Source: Drosophila pseudoobscura
Taxonomy: Eukaryota; Arthropoda; Insecta; Diptera; Drosophilidae
Direction of reading: 5' to 3'
NCBI RefSeq assembly: GCF_009870125.1
Contig: NC_046683.1
Location: 44,221,869-44,285,868, forward strand
Length of the DNA stretch: 64,000 nt
Shown: piece after piece, positions 1 to 11,600 of the stretch
How positions within the stretch are numbered: position 1 is the stretch's first letter
How the letters are laid out: each line of letters starts with the position of its first letter
Notes under the pieces: model-generated
What the model was told of the DNA's origin: nothing
Seen by the model: the letters and a program-made list of their open reading frames with translations, nothing else
Databases searched by the model: none
Program-made: the position numbers and the translations under genes

Positions 1-2628
1 TTGGCTTAAATGAATCCAGAGGGGACTTGGGTTTATCCTGGTGTTTCACTGGGAGCTTATCGTCTTTCAAGTCAACTGGTGTTTTTGTATCTTCAGGTTT
101 AAGCGGAGATTTATCTCCAGCAATGACAGAAGGAACAACCGAAGGGAGTGACTTTTCTTGGGGTCTAGGAAGAACATAGTCCTCATCACTTTCATCGACT
201 GAATACACAATGAGACTAGACTTAACTGAGTCAAGAGGGGACTTGGGCTTATCCTGGGGTTCAGTTGGGACCTTATCGTCTTTCAAGTCAATGGGTTTAT
301 CGTCCTTCGAGTCAGTTAGTTTAGGTTTTTCGGCAGTGCTTGAACTTGTTATCAAGTTGGACTTTTGCGCGACAATGTTTGTAATATTTTTTTGAGTTGA
401 GCAGTAACTTTGTTGTTCCGTGAACTCAATAGCAGTTCTTGACCTTAATGCCATTTCATGCGATGTTGCGTGATCAGGTATTTCCATTTGAGGTGCTGAA
501 GGAATTTTTTCAAGAACTGGGATGTCATACTGAAAGATCATACTGTCGTATGCGTTGCCTATCGATTCAAGAATTGCTGTGGGCTTATCCTCAGTTTTGA
601 CAGTTGATCTCCCATCTTCTATGCCATATTTGTCGCCAAAAGAATCTTTCGCAGTAGGAAACTTAACGGATTCATTCGATTGAGTAACCGTTTCTTCGTA
701 ATTGGAAGAGTAAATATATTTCTTAGTTGCCTCTATAGTAGATTCTGACTCTATGGTTGATAAATGCTTTAGTTTTTTGAGTTTTTCTTTGTCAAGCTCT
801 TCATCACTGTCGCTTTCTACTAGTATTGTATCTGATGCTGGTTTCGCATCAGATGGGAACTTATTCTTTGTATTGTCAGTCATTTGGGCCATTTCCGAGG
901 TCTTTAAGACCAGGTTCTGGTGGGTTTGAAGCTCGACTATTTTATCGTGTATAGGAAACCTATCGGTTGTCTCTTTTTCTAAGTTCTGACTATCCGTTTG
1001 AGTTCGTGAGTGAGCATCATGGACAATTATTTCGCTCAGCTTATCCTCATAGTCGCCAACTGCGTGCATGAACTCTTTAGTGTCTTTGATGTCGCTTTTG
1101 GAAATGGAATGCAATCGTTCAAGGGTGTGTGCAATTTTGGGGAATTCTACAAGTCTAGTCTCCTTAGTCACCTCTACTGGAAAGTCTGCAATATCACATT
1201 CTGTTAACCTTCTAATTTGACTCTCTGCCACCCCAGTCAGACACTCCTGTACCACACTCTTGCCCTCGAACTCCTTGATGCTCTCAGCCACATCGTACCT
1301 GATAGCCTCCCGCTCGAGAAACTTGGCTGTTGTTGATTTTACATCGTCCCCTGCTGGCAGGGGTTCGATTTCTGGCTGCTTTACGAAATCCTTTGCCATG
1401 ACTGAGATTGTGCGCTTTGAGCATGTCTTTTCACAGACTTCTTCGAGGTTTTCAATACTGGGGCTCGTCTTGGCCAAGGCAAAAACAGGGGAAACTACCT
1501 TCTGTTCGGGAATACGCTTGGAGCCTAATCCTTCTAGAACCATATCAGTGTCGCTTAAAATCTGCTGCTCTATAGAAATAACATCAGCCTGACAGTCCTT
1601 GGCACCTATTTTTCGGGGACTAAATGGCTTGGCCTCTAAGACCGCTGTGGGATATCGGCGTTCGATGTCCTGTACTACTTCCCTTACCTTTGGCAGTGCC
1701 TCCAAAGGTTCCTTACCTACTAAGTCTATGTGCTGATCAATGGCCTCGGTTAAAATCTTTCCAGGTACCTGTTCTACTTTTTTATCTAAGCCTAGTTCCT
1801 GTTCTGGTAAAGTCTTTTCCGTTTCACTTAAGTCTTCGGCCACCTCAAAGGCCTTCCTCTTCTTGCAAACCTTCTCGCAAACTTCTTCCTGAATCTCCTG
1901 CAAGCCAGAAGCCATGGCCTCGATGGGGGACAGCTTCACTACCTCTGGTGGCAGCTCCCACTTAATCAATTGCTCCAGCGCCAAATCTGATGGCGTAAGT
2001 ATTTGCTTCTCTACCTCTGCCACGTCTGGTTCCTTTTTCTCTTCGTGCGGCTGCCTCTTTTGCACTATAAAGGGAATAGCCGACACCACTGTACCGCAGA
2101 TCTTCTCCTCAATGCTCTGCACCACCTCCTTCACCACCGGTACATTGTCGCCTATGTACTTGGGAGCCACACTCGGCTGACACTCGGCGGTCTCTGTCTC
2201 TGAGCTGGCGGTGCTCTCCAAACGCTCTATTTTGCGTCTAACGTCGCCACAGGCCATAATTTGCTCTAAGTACTCCCTATCACTGGAAGATCTATCTGTA
2301 TCTGCTTCTATCACTGTATCCTCTGGCTGTGGCTTCTCCTTTATCTCCTGATTCTCTTGATCCTTCTGCTGATGCTGTCCCTTCTCAGGCACAGTCAGAT
2401 CTACCTTTGTGCGATCTATTTGCGTTGTCACAGTCGTCGTCGTCGTTGTGGTTGTGGGTGCTGTCATCTTCGGTGTTTGACTACTTGTGCTCATTTCTGG
2501 AAATGAGGTAGTGTCTGGTGAATACATTTTGTGGATATCGGGGGAGACTGCCATACTAGGAAGCAGCTTTTCAGGTTCATCGGTTCTTGTAAATGTTTCG
2601 GTTTTTACATTATGAACACTGAAGTGCT
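1..2628 (-). CDS. Ank2: Ank2 giant repetitive tail exon (truncated by window)
   Basis: The minus strand is open without a stop from 2716 to the window edge, in the frame entered by phase-matched splicing at 2628. The protein is acidic, low in complexity and rich in E, K, S, T and P, with blocks resembling each other ([33 protein letters not shown]) and SPLDS repeats at the very end. The first part has a polythreonine run. It corresponds to the giant exon used in the largest Ank2 isoforms. The acceptor (CAAACAG|AG) lacks a nearby pyrimidine tract but is the first AG after a good branch-point match. An in-frame ATG at 2716 is an alternative start, which I consider unlikely. Confidence 0.85.
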
Positions 2629-5600
2629 CTGTTTGAGGCGTTTGTTCCGTGAGGGCAGAAATATGTTGGTTTTTTTTGTTTGGTTTGGTTAGAAGTAGAA
2701 GTAGAGTAGAAAACATGGCAATAGTATAAAGACAGTTAACACCGAATACAATCAATCAAACCATATCTATAATGTAGATATGGTGGGTTAGTCTATTATG
2801 TACACAGTGCAGTTGACAGTTTCGGAAATACATACTATATAGATACGTAGGTACATATATATATAGTTAGACTACAAGCTGTACGCCAAAAACCCAGCAG
2901 CAGGCACAAACATGCAAATAATGCTTATGCTTATGGTACGAGTAGGTTATTGTATTTGAAAAGCAAAATCAAAAGATCAGATGGTACCGATCTAAGCGGA
3001 TATGCCGCATATGAGGTCGTGGATTCTTGAGATTGGATGCTAAATGCTTCTCCAACTTCAGAGCTTAGCTGCTGCACAATGCACAAATATTAAACAATTA
3101 TTCGAGTAAAATCTTCGCTGATTACGTTTGCACATTTTTGGTAAGCAATGTATTTAAGCAATGTTCATGTTCACTGTGAAATCAAAAGGCAAAATTGGCA
3201 AGTACTGCTACTGCAGGAATGAGAACGAACCACGACATCATATGTCACATACAGAATACAGAACACAGAATGCGATCTAGAAACTAGAACCAATTACGAG
3301 TACATCATAAGAAGCGCGCTGGGTTGGTGGGGTCTGGTTTGGGTTTGGGTTTCGGTTTCGGTTTTGGGTGCATACAAATCAAACGATTTCAATGGTTATG
3401 GTGTGGCTAATACGAGTATAGTAGATATTGTAGTTGTAATTCGCAAATAAGGACAAAGAATACGAGTACCATATATGTAAGTATATGTATATAGAGAGAC
3501 GCTACAGTGAGGTTTGGATGTGACTCGACTTAGCATTCAGTTACAGTACAGTACAGTATTATCTTTAAACATATATACTATATGGATATATGTACGAGTA
3601 TGCATGTATGCCTCCTCACTAGGGATTGCCAAAGATTACGAAAGCAACAGAACATATAATTATTTGCTGAAATCAAATCAAACATAAACATTGCAAACTG
3701 AAAGCCATGGTGGTTCATTGGAGTGTTCTTCGATGAGGAGGCCTCGTATGGAGATCAGCGCTCACAGTGCGGATCCCAATACGGTTTTAATTTGGTTCGA
3801 TTCTATCATTTTATTTTTTTTTGGATTTCCGATATCCGCGAGAGTATGCCAAAAGTGTTTATCTTAATGAAAAAAATCTTGTTGTAAACGCTATACGTAC
3901 GAGTATGTTTAGATTAGATTAGTAGTAGATTGATTATAGGCTGTGGTTTATCCATAGCATAGGCCGGATGAATACGAATACGAGTACGAGTATAAGTAGT
4001 TAACAAGGTAATTACATAGGGTAACACAAATCGAATTAGTTATATTGGAATGTAACGTAAACTGAACTCAATTGCTTAAATAGTTGTTCAAAAATTGCAA
4101 ACGTAATTGTTGTACGAGTATCATGAGTGCTGAGAGACGAAACCTATCATCAGACGATACCCATCAGAAAACGTCAGATTAGATAACATATATCCTAATT
4201 CCTGGGCAACTTTTCAAATTGATTGTTATTATACATGAGAACTTACCATTAAAATACGATAGACTTAAGGTTACTTTAGTGTTCGGTTTCGGTTTGGGTT
4301 TATTTGTATAGTTTCAGTTTTAATTATTCCATTTATTCTGCGATTAGATTATTTTCTTTATCTGTTATGCATTGAATGAACCACAAACAACAACTCAAGC
4401 CGAAAATGTTGAGCTACTTGTATTTAGGATTGCACGATTGAATAGGTACTTTGTATCTATCAATCTATAAATCAAACAAACGCACAGGAAGCGCAAAAAA
4501 AAACAAAGGTATATCTCTTGGAAAAAAAATGTGAAAATTACACTCTCGCCTCGCGCGTTCTTCAGAAATACAATTTCGAGACTAAATCTACCCAAAACGG
4601 CTGCCTGGCGTTGTACTGCTAGACAGCAAAAATTCCAAAAGCAAATTAAATTAACTATACGCCACCGCTCGGCTTTCGTCAGTCTGCTTTGCTCCTAGCA
4701 CCGGCCCCGTGCATGGCCTAGCCCCTGGCCCTGGGGTCATATGACATAAGAGCGCCATCGGTGGCTTGCCTATCCACCATCCACCAATTATATAAAGAAG
4801 CGACTTGAACTAACTGCATATCCCTTCAGATGCTAGGGCTAATGGCTAATGGGCTTTCGCCAGACACCCCTTGAGGAGCTATCCCTAAAGTAAATTCAAG
4901 TAAATGCCAGAACCTTGGTAAGCAAAGTAGAATCGATTTGTGGATCGAGCTATCGATCGACTGGCGTTGACATTGCCCGCCATTGAATGTTATGTTACGT
5001 ACAAGCCGTGTGCCGTGTACCGTGCGGCGCCAGCCCAAGCAATTAGCAATGTCTCTGCGACCTTTCGCCAGTGGTAGCGCACTGCTCCACGTAATTGGAT
5101 TAGTGCCTGGCAGCCAGTGTCTGTGAGCCGTTGTACAGCCTAGTATTGCCTCAATATTAAGAGTAAGCATTTGGGAGAGGTTGTGGTCAGGTTCATTCAA
5201 TACGCTTCGGTCTCGAGTTATATCTGGGATCTGGGATGATCCCTTCTTTCAGTTTAAGTTTACTGCCGCACTTACAGACTTTTTTGATTAAGATACACAC
5301 ACTAGCAGTTAGCAGTTTGCCTTTAGAGATACGCGTTTACAGATACGATTACAATTATGATAACTATTGTAGTCTGGGAGCGCAATCGTTTAATGGTTGA
5401 ATGGTATTTTGCATACAAAAAGCCTTTGGACCCAAATCAAGACAAACATAGAAAATGTTGGGGAACAGAGAATAGTGGGAGTAGAACTGAACGGGAGGAA
5501 ACGAAAAAACAGTTTCAGAGAAACACTACATATTGTGGCACAAACTCAAACGAAAATTCAATCTTAAATGAAAACAAAAAAGTGTACAGTAAATCATCGT

Positions 5601-8600
5601 TACAATTTATAGTATTTTACCGAAAGAGGCAAACATAGGAAAATATATAAAGTAAGTTTACATAACAATTACAAATTGCATAGAGAATTGAGCGGGGAGC
5701 AGGGATCCATCCACTCGTTTCATACGACGAACTTACCTATTTTTGTTATGGCAGAGACGCGCTCAAACGTCGACTCTGTGGTCGTGTGCAGAGTGGTCAC
5801 ATTGTCGCCGAGATAATCTGTCGCCCGATCAAAATCAGAATGGTAAAAATGATCCAGATCAAGCACTGTACACCATCACCATTACTTACCACGCTCCAAG
5901 CTAATCAACTCCGGCTCCTCGTTCTGCTTATCGATCTTCGTGTCGCTGGGCGTGGGCGGCGGAGTCTGAGAGTCTGGAATGTCGCTCGCTGGAAAAGTAA
6001 AGAATGTGAATAAGGGAACGTATGTATTTCGGATTAACATTTCGCTACCGATTTGCTTGAGCTGATCAGATATCTCAATGACTCCTGCGCTCATCTTCTT
6101 GCTAATCGTTTCGCCCACAGACTTGCAGAACTCGGCATCGGTCAGGGATTTTCTAGGCTCCATGGACAGGGGAGCACTGAGACCCTCCTCTCTGATTGAA
6201 TCGCTCAATGGAACGGTGGCTCGTTTTTCAAAGGTATCGTACTCAGAAAGTTCCTGGACCACACTCGGCAGACTTTCCGGCTCCTTGTCAACGAAAGCGA
6301 GCTCCGGCTTGGGTGTTTGGAAGAGCGAAGCATCTCCGATCGGTGCCGCCGACTCAATGCCATCGCCTTTAGACAGCTTTTCTGGCAGCACTTTCGAATC
6401 GATGCTTTCTGGCACTACTGATGATTTAATGGTTACTGGATGCAGCTGCGTCTGCTGTTCCATGCTCAGGAAGTCCGCGGTTAACTGACGCTCGTGCAGT
6501 GGCTCCTTCTGCTTGGTTAGCTGCTCAATTGGTTTCACTGCTTCCTCAATCAGGGCTTTCGATGCCTCCGACTCCTTATCCTTTTTCTGCACTACCAGCT
6601 GCTCAGCGGTCTTGACAACTTCCTCAACCAGGGCTTTTGCCGGAAGAGACTGTAGCTGTGTCTGCTGCTCCATGCTCAGGAAATCGGCGGTTAGCTGGCG
6701 CTCATGCAGAACCTCCTTAGGCTGCTCCACAGTGGGTTTTACAGTTTCCTCGATCAGAGGCTTTGCGGGTGGCTCCGTGAGCTTTACAGCTTCCTCGATC
6801 AGTGTCTTCCTGGGCTCCACCACAGGTATCTTGCTCGCAGGCGGCGATGGTTTTACTGAGATCACCGACTCTGGCTCCGATGTTGATATCGATGTCAGGC
6901 TGAATTCGAGAGGTGGCTCGGAGGCTTTTGGCATGCTCGGCAGTTGGCTTTGCTGCTCCATGCTGAGGAAATCGTGGGTGAGCTTGCGTGTGTCAGCGGT
7001 AGCTATGTTCTCTTCGATCTTGTGGAATGTTTCGACTACTTCGGCTATCTTTTCCGCCACCTTGTCCTCTTCAGGCCGCACGTGGGCGATGGGCTTTTCT
7101 TCAATCGTGACTGTCTTCTCCATTTTTCTGGCAATCTCTGAATGCTTCTCAGACTTCACAATCTTCTCCTCGACCTTGTGGAATGTGTCAATCAATTCAG
7201 AAACCTTTTCGGTGAGGGTTTCTGCCTTGGAGGCAATTTCTGGCTGTCCAGCGGACTTTTCTTTGGGCACCTCTGCCCCCAGGCCTGCTGCTGTCAAAAT
7301 GCTGGCGGTAGAGGCCACCACATCGTCCAAGACTCTCGACTCCAGCTTATCCACTGATTTTCTTGGCTCCACCTTGGGAATCTTGCTGGCTGCTGGCGCT
7401 GCCTTGGGCTCGGCGGCCAACTTCTCGCCCTGCAGAAAGTCGTGGGTCACCTTTCGTGTGTCCACCACCTCACCAATCTTTTGGGCATCGGCAGCGGAAG
7501 TTTTGACTGGGATTTTGGAGAGGGGCTTCTCGGGCTTGCTCTCGGCAGTCAGGTCGCCCTCTACTTCTGCCACAGCACGTGGGGCCGCAGTGGGCTTCAT
7601 GGACTCCTCGCTGGGCTTTCTCACCAGTTTGGGGATTTGGGTTTTTGGCTCACCGCCATGGAAGTCGTACTTGACCTTTTTCGCCTCGAATTCGGCGATT
7701 GTCTCTTCGATAGTTGTGCTCTCGATGACCTGCACGGTCTTGACCTGCTCCTGGGCCACTGTCTTGGCGTCCTGCAGATGTTTAATGGTCTCGCTGACCT
7801 TCGTTGTCTCGGGCACCGGCTGGCTGGGCAGGATTACGGAATTGTCCTCCGTTTTGACGTTCTCAAAGGAGCTAATAATGTTCTCCACCTTCTTGCTGGC
7901 AATCTCAGTAACTTCACTAATGACTTGCTCGACCTCCTTCACAGTTTCGGGCGTCACTGAGGCCATGGGGCTAGTCTTTTTCTCCTTCACCTCCTCGACA
8001 AACTTCTCGTGCACTGTGGCTGTTGTGGAAGTTGTCGCTGGGAGTTGGCTACGTTTCTCAATCTCTAGGAAATCCTCGGTGATATCCCGGGCCTCCTGGC
8101 GGGTGATGGTCGTGGCTCGACTGAAGGTGACTGCATCCTTCTCCGTTTTTTCGGCAGAACTGATGTCCTGAACAATCTTGTCTACGGCGTCGGGTGATGG
8201 CTGTTCCTCCTCCTCAGAGCTGCGGCCGGATGACTTGAACTTGTGCGTCAGCTCCTTGTCGAACTCGCTCTTGCTCACCTCTGTCGAGTCCATCTTGCCC
8301 ATCTTCATCTTGATGACCTGTTCGGGGACAGCCGCTGTCTTGATGATCACATTGTCGGCGGGCAGTTGCATCAGGATCTCGGACTCGTGATGGGCCTTCT
8401 TATCCTCGATGAGACTCTTTCGCTTGATTTCTGTTATTTCGCGGGTGATCTCCTTCTTTTGCGTAGAGGCTGGTATGGAACGCTCCATGGACAGGCGCTT
8501 GACGATCTTCTCGCGCCTCTCGGCAACAGTCCGCTTGACCTGCTCCTCGTCGGACTCAGACTCCTCGACCTCCTTCTCCTCGGCAGAGTATTTGACTTCC

Positions 8601-11600
8601 TCGCGTTCGTTGATCTGCTGGATTCGCTTGCCTGGAATTATCGGCAAAAGATTATCTTATAATGCCTCATGGAGTGCGAGTCCTATAGTACTTTTACTTA
8701 CTTTCTCTGCGAACCAGCTCTTCTACGGATTCCGAGTTCTTCATGATGTCCGTCTCGTCGAACTCGCGCGAATGCGAGAGTCTTCCACTCTTGCACTTTT
8801 TCATGATGTCATCTCGGCCGATGTTCTTGAGCGCCGTCTCCAGGGACAGGATGTCGTAGTTTGGCTTGTCCTTGTACAGGCGGATCATGCTCTGAGCCTG
8901 CCTGGCTATGCTGTCGGTGTTTTGGTTGATGATCTCGTCGATCTCCTCCGCGTTGATTCCGATCTCTGGCGCCAGCTGTATCCAGTCCTTGCCCAACAGA
9001 TTGGACAGATCTACAATGCGAATGTCGCCGATGTAGTGGTCGTTCTGGTGTTTGCTCAGGCTGAACATGGAGGTTCTGTAGGCGGAGGTGACGCGGTCTG
9101 AGAAGGCTGTGGTCGAGTCAGGTATCACTGCCTCCGGCAGCACGATGTTCAGTATGCAGATGGGCTGCTGTGGAGGCTCGCCCTTGGCAACCTTGGGCTC
9201 CTTCATGAAGAGGGTTCGGCCCACGATGTCCGCATGCTGATCCTTCACACGCACCGTGAAGGGCAGACGGTTCTCGCGGAAGGCCTTGAATTGAAGCTGC
9301 AGCTGGTCGCCAGACTTGGTGACGGGCACCAGGTTACCGGCCATCTCAATGTACTGCGGTTTGCCTTCCAGCACTTCCACGTCGCGACTCTTGGCCACTT
9401 CCGTGTAGAGCTCGTGCTTCTCCAGAGTCTTGTCCTCGCGATCATCGGTCATGCAGAAGACGCGCAGGCGGGCCTCGAAGGGTTCAATCTTCTTGGCGAA
9501 CACCACAAACTTGGCTATGAAGGGCACATGAATGACTTCCCTGAATGGAGAATGGAGATTATAGATAGATTATAGATGAAAACCAATCCACTGAGGCACC
9601 TGCCAGCTCACTCACTTGTAAAGCTCTGTGGCCATCTTGGTGGCATCGGAGATATTGCGGCAGTCCATTAGCCAGAATCGAGCCGAAACGGTAGTCGTGA
9701 AGGAGACACAGTCGTTGACAAAGGTCAGGGGCGTGGAGCCAGTGACATCCTCCCATTGGGCACGGGACGGTCCGCCTGACGAGTTAGGGGGTAGACGGTA
9801 GATGGGAGATGTTCAGTTATGGGGCACACAATTACCAAAGACACAGCATAAATGGGGTATACGCATAGACTACATATTGTATGTAAAAACTCTTTGAAAA
9901 CTCTACTTTTGTCTCATTAGCAGATTGAATATTGAATTGAATATTGTATATTGAATTCCAAAATTGTTGAACTAATTTCACAAACGAAACGATAAAATTG
10001 AACTGAAAATCTTGTTCAGAGAGAGAATTGCGATTGTGTGTGTGTGTGTGTGTGTTAATTACAAAGCATTTATATGGAATAGGAAAGTATTATTGTATAT
10101 AGTATATTGTATATAGTACGAGTAGAATATGGTATAGTATTAAAATTTTACGAGTATTTAGCGATAAGTAATGGAAATATTAAGTAAGTTTCTTCTTTTT
10201 TAAGATGTACTCGTAGTATATGTATGTATATGGTATATGGAATGCATAGCATGACGTGATATTTGACTGAGTGTTATGTGGTGTGGTGTGGTGATGGGTG
10301 GACTGTATCGTGGTGTGGTGTGGTGTGACGGATTGTATGATTAGATGAGTTGCACTTTGATTTCAAGCATTTTGGTTATTTGATTAGTTTAGTAGGGCTG
10401 TAGCATTTACAGAGGTACGAGTACTAGGGTACTTGTTGCGCTTACTTCGAAGCCGTTTCGAAACAACATGCTTAATACTTTGGAAAAACATATTTCTTTG
10501 GTTTCTCTTGAATGGTAAAAAGGTGAGCGTGTCACGTGTTTCTTCTTGTAAATGTGTTCAAAACAAACGAAAGTCCCAAAACGAAACCAAATCAAGAACA
10601 AATGAACAAGGAAATCATACGATTAGAAACTTCAACTGACTTCAGGAATGTAGTAAAAGTAATCGTCTACTTTTCGATATTACATATATTCAAATATCTC
10701 GTATATCGTTATTATCGCTTGCCATAGCCTTAGCATTAGCTTGACTTTTGGTTCTTCCTCAATAGTTGATATTTGTTCAGTTTCAGAAAAGTTCTCTTTG
10801 GTGCCACAAACAGTAGAAATTCGAAATTCGAAACTCGAAATTGATTATTCATATTTAGTTTGGAAAACATTTAATGTACACAATATTCTGCTTTATGTGT
10901 AACGCGAAATAAAAGCAAACAACATAAACGTTTAACTCTCAACGAATAGCAACAAATAACCAAACAACAATCAGGTGCACAACATTCCAACTGAAATGGT
11001 TCAAAATGAAACGTAAAGCTGGAAAGCCTTAACAAGTAGATATGTAGATATGTGATGTGTGTGAATGGAGTTAGAATCAAATCATAAACCAAATAGAATA
11101 GAACTCAACAAATCAAGGTAGTAGAACTGGCTTTTAGTACGGTTTCAATGGCCCAAAGAGCAACTTTATTTGGCATTTAGTCTTAGTTAGCTTACAAAAA
11201 CCTACAAAAGTCTTGAATGAAATTGTGCAATTTAGGTATCGTAGTATATCGTATATCGTATATATTTAGCAATAAACCGCGTGCATTCAGAAAGTCGCTT
11301 AGTAGTTCGTTTTATGGTATATTATAGGGAGAGATATGTAGTTAGAGAGATAGTTAGTAGAAGGCAGCAAAGACGTTTGCATCACAAGCTTAAGGTTCGA
11401 AAAAGTACGATAAATTGGAAAACTAAGCTGCTTCGAAGAGCCGGAAGCAAAATCTTGGCCCAGAGAACTCTGCCAATGGGAGTGGGGTCAAAAGCGGTAC
11501 CCAAAAGATAACCCTGAGCTTCTGGTACTCGTTTCAGTAGTAAACCCAAAGAGGCAGCGAGACACGAATTGAAGCAAAGAACAACTAAATGAAAATCAAT

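Noticed and set aside
2629-2716. ATG at 2716 as an independent start for the tail exon (leading with a leucine-rich stretch)
   Set aside because: The leucine-rich start comes from an intron-type CTACTT repeat, and phase-matched splicing at 2628 is available.
5357-5638. 93-codon plus-strand frame in an Ank2 intron
   Set aside because: No similarity, AT-rich codons and no start context; probably chance.
6513-8171. A 552-codon open frame on the plus strand
   Set aside because: It is the antisense shadow of the Ank2 tail exon; its composition (serine- and leucine-rich) follows from E/K/T/S codons on the other strand and it shows no domain.
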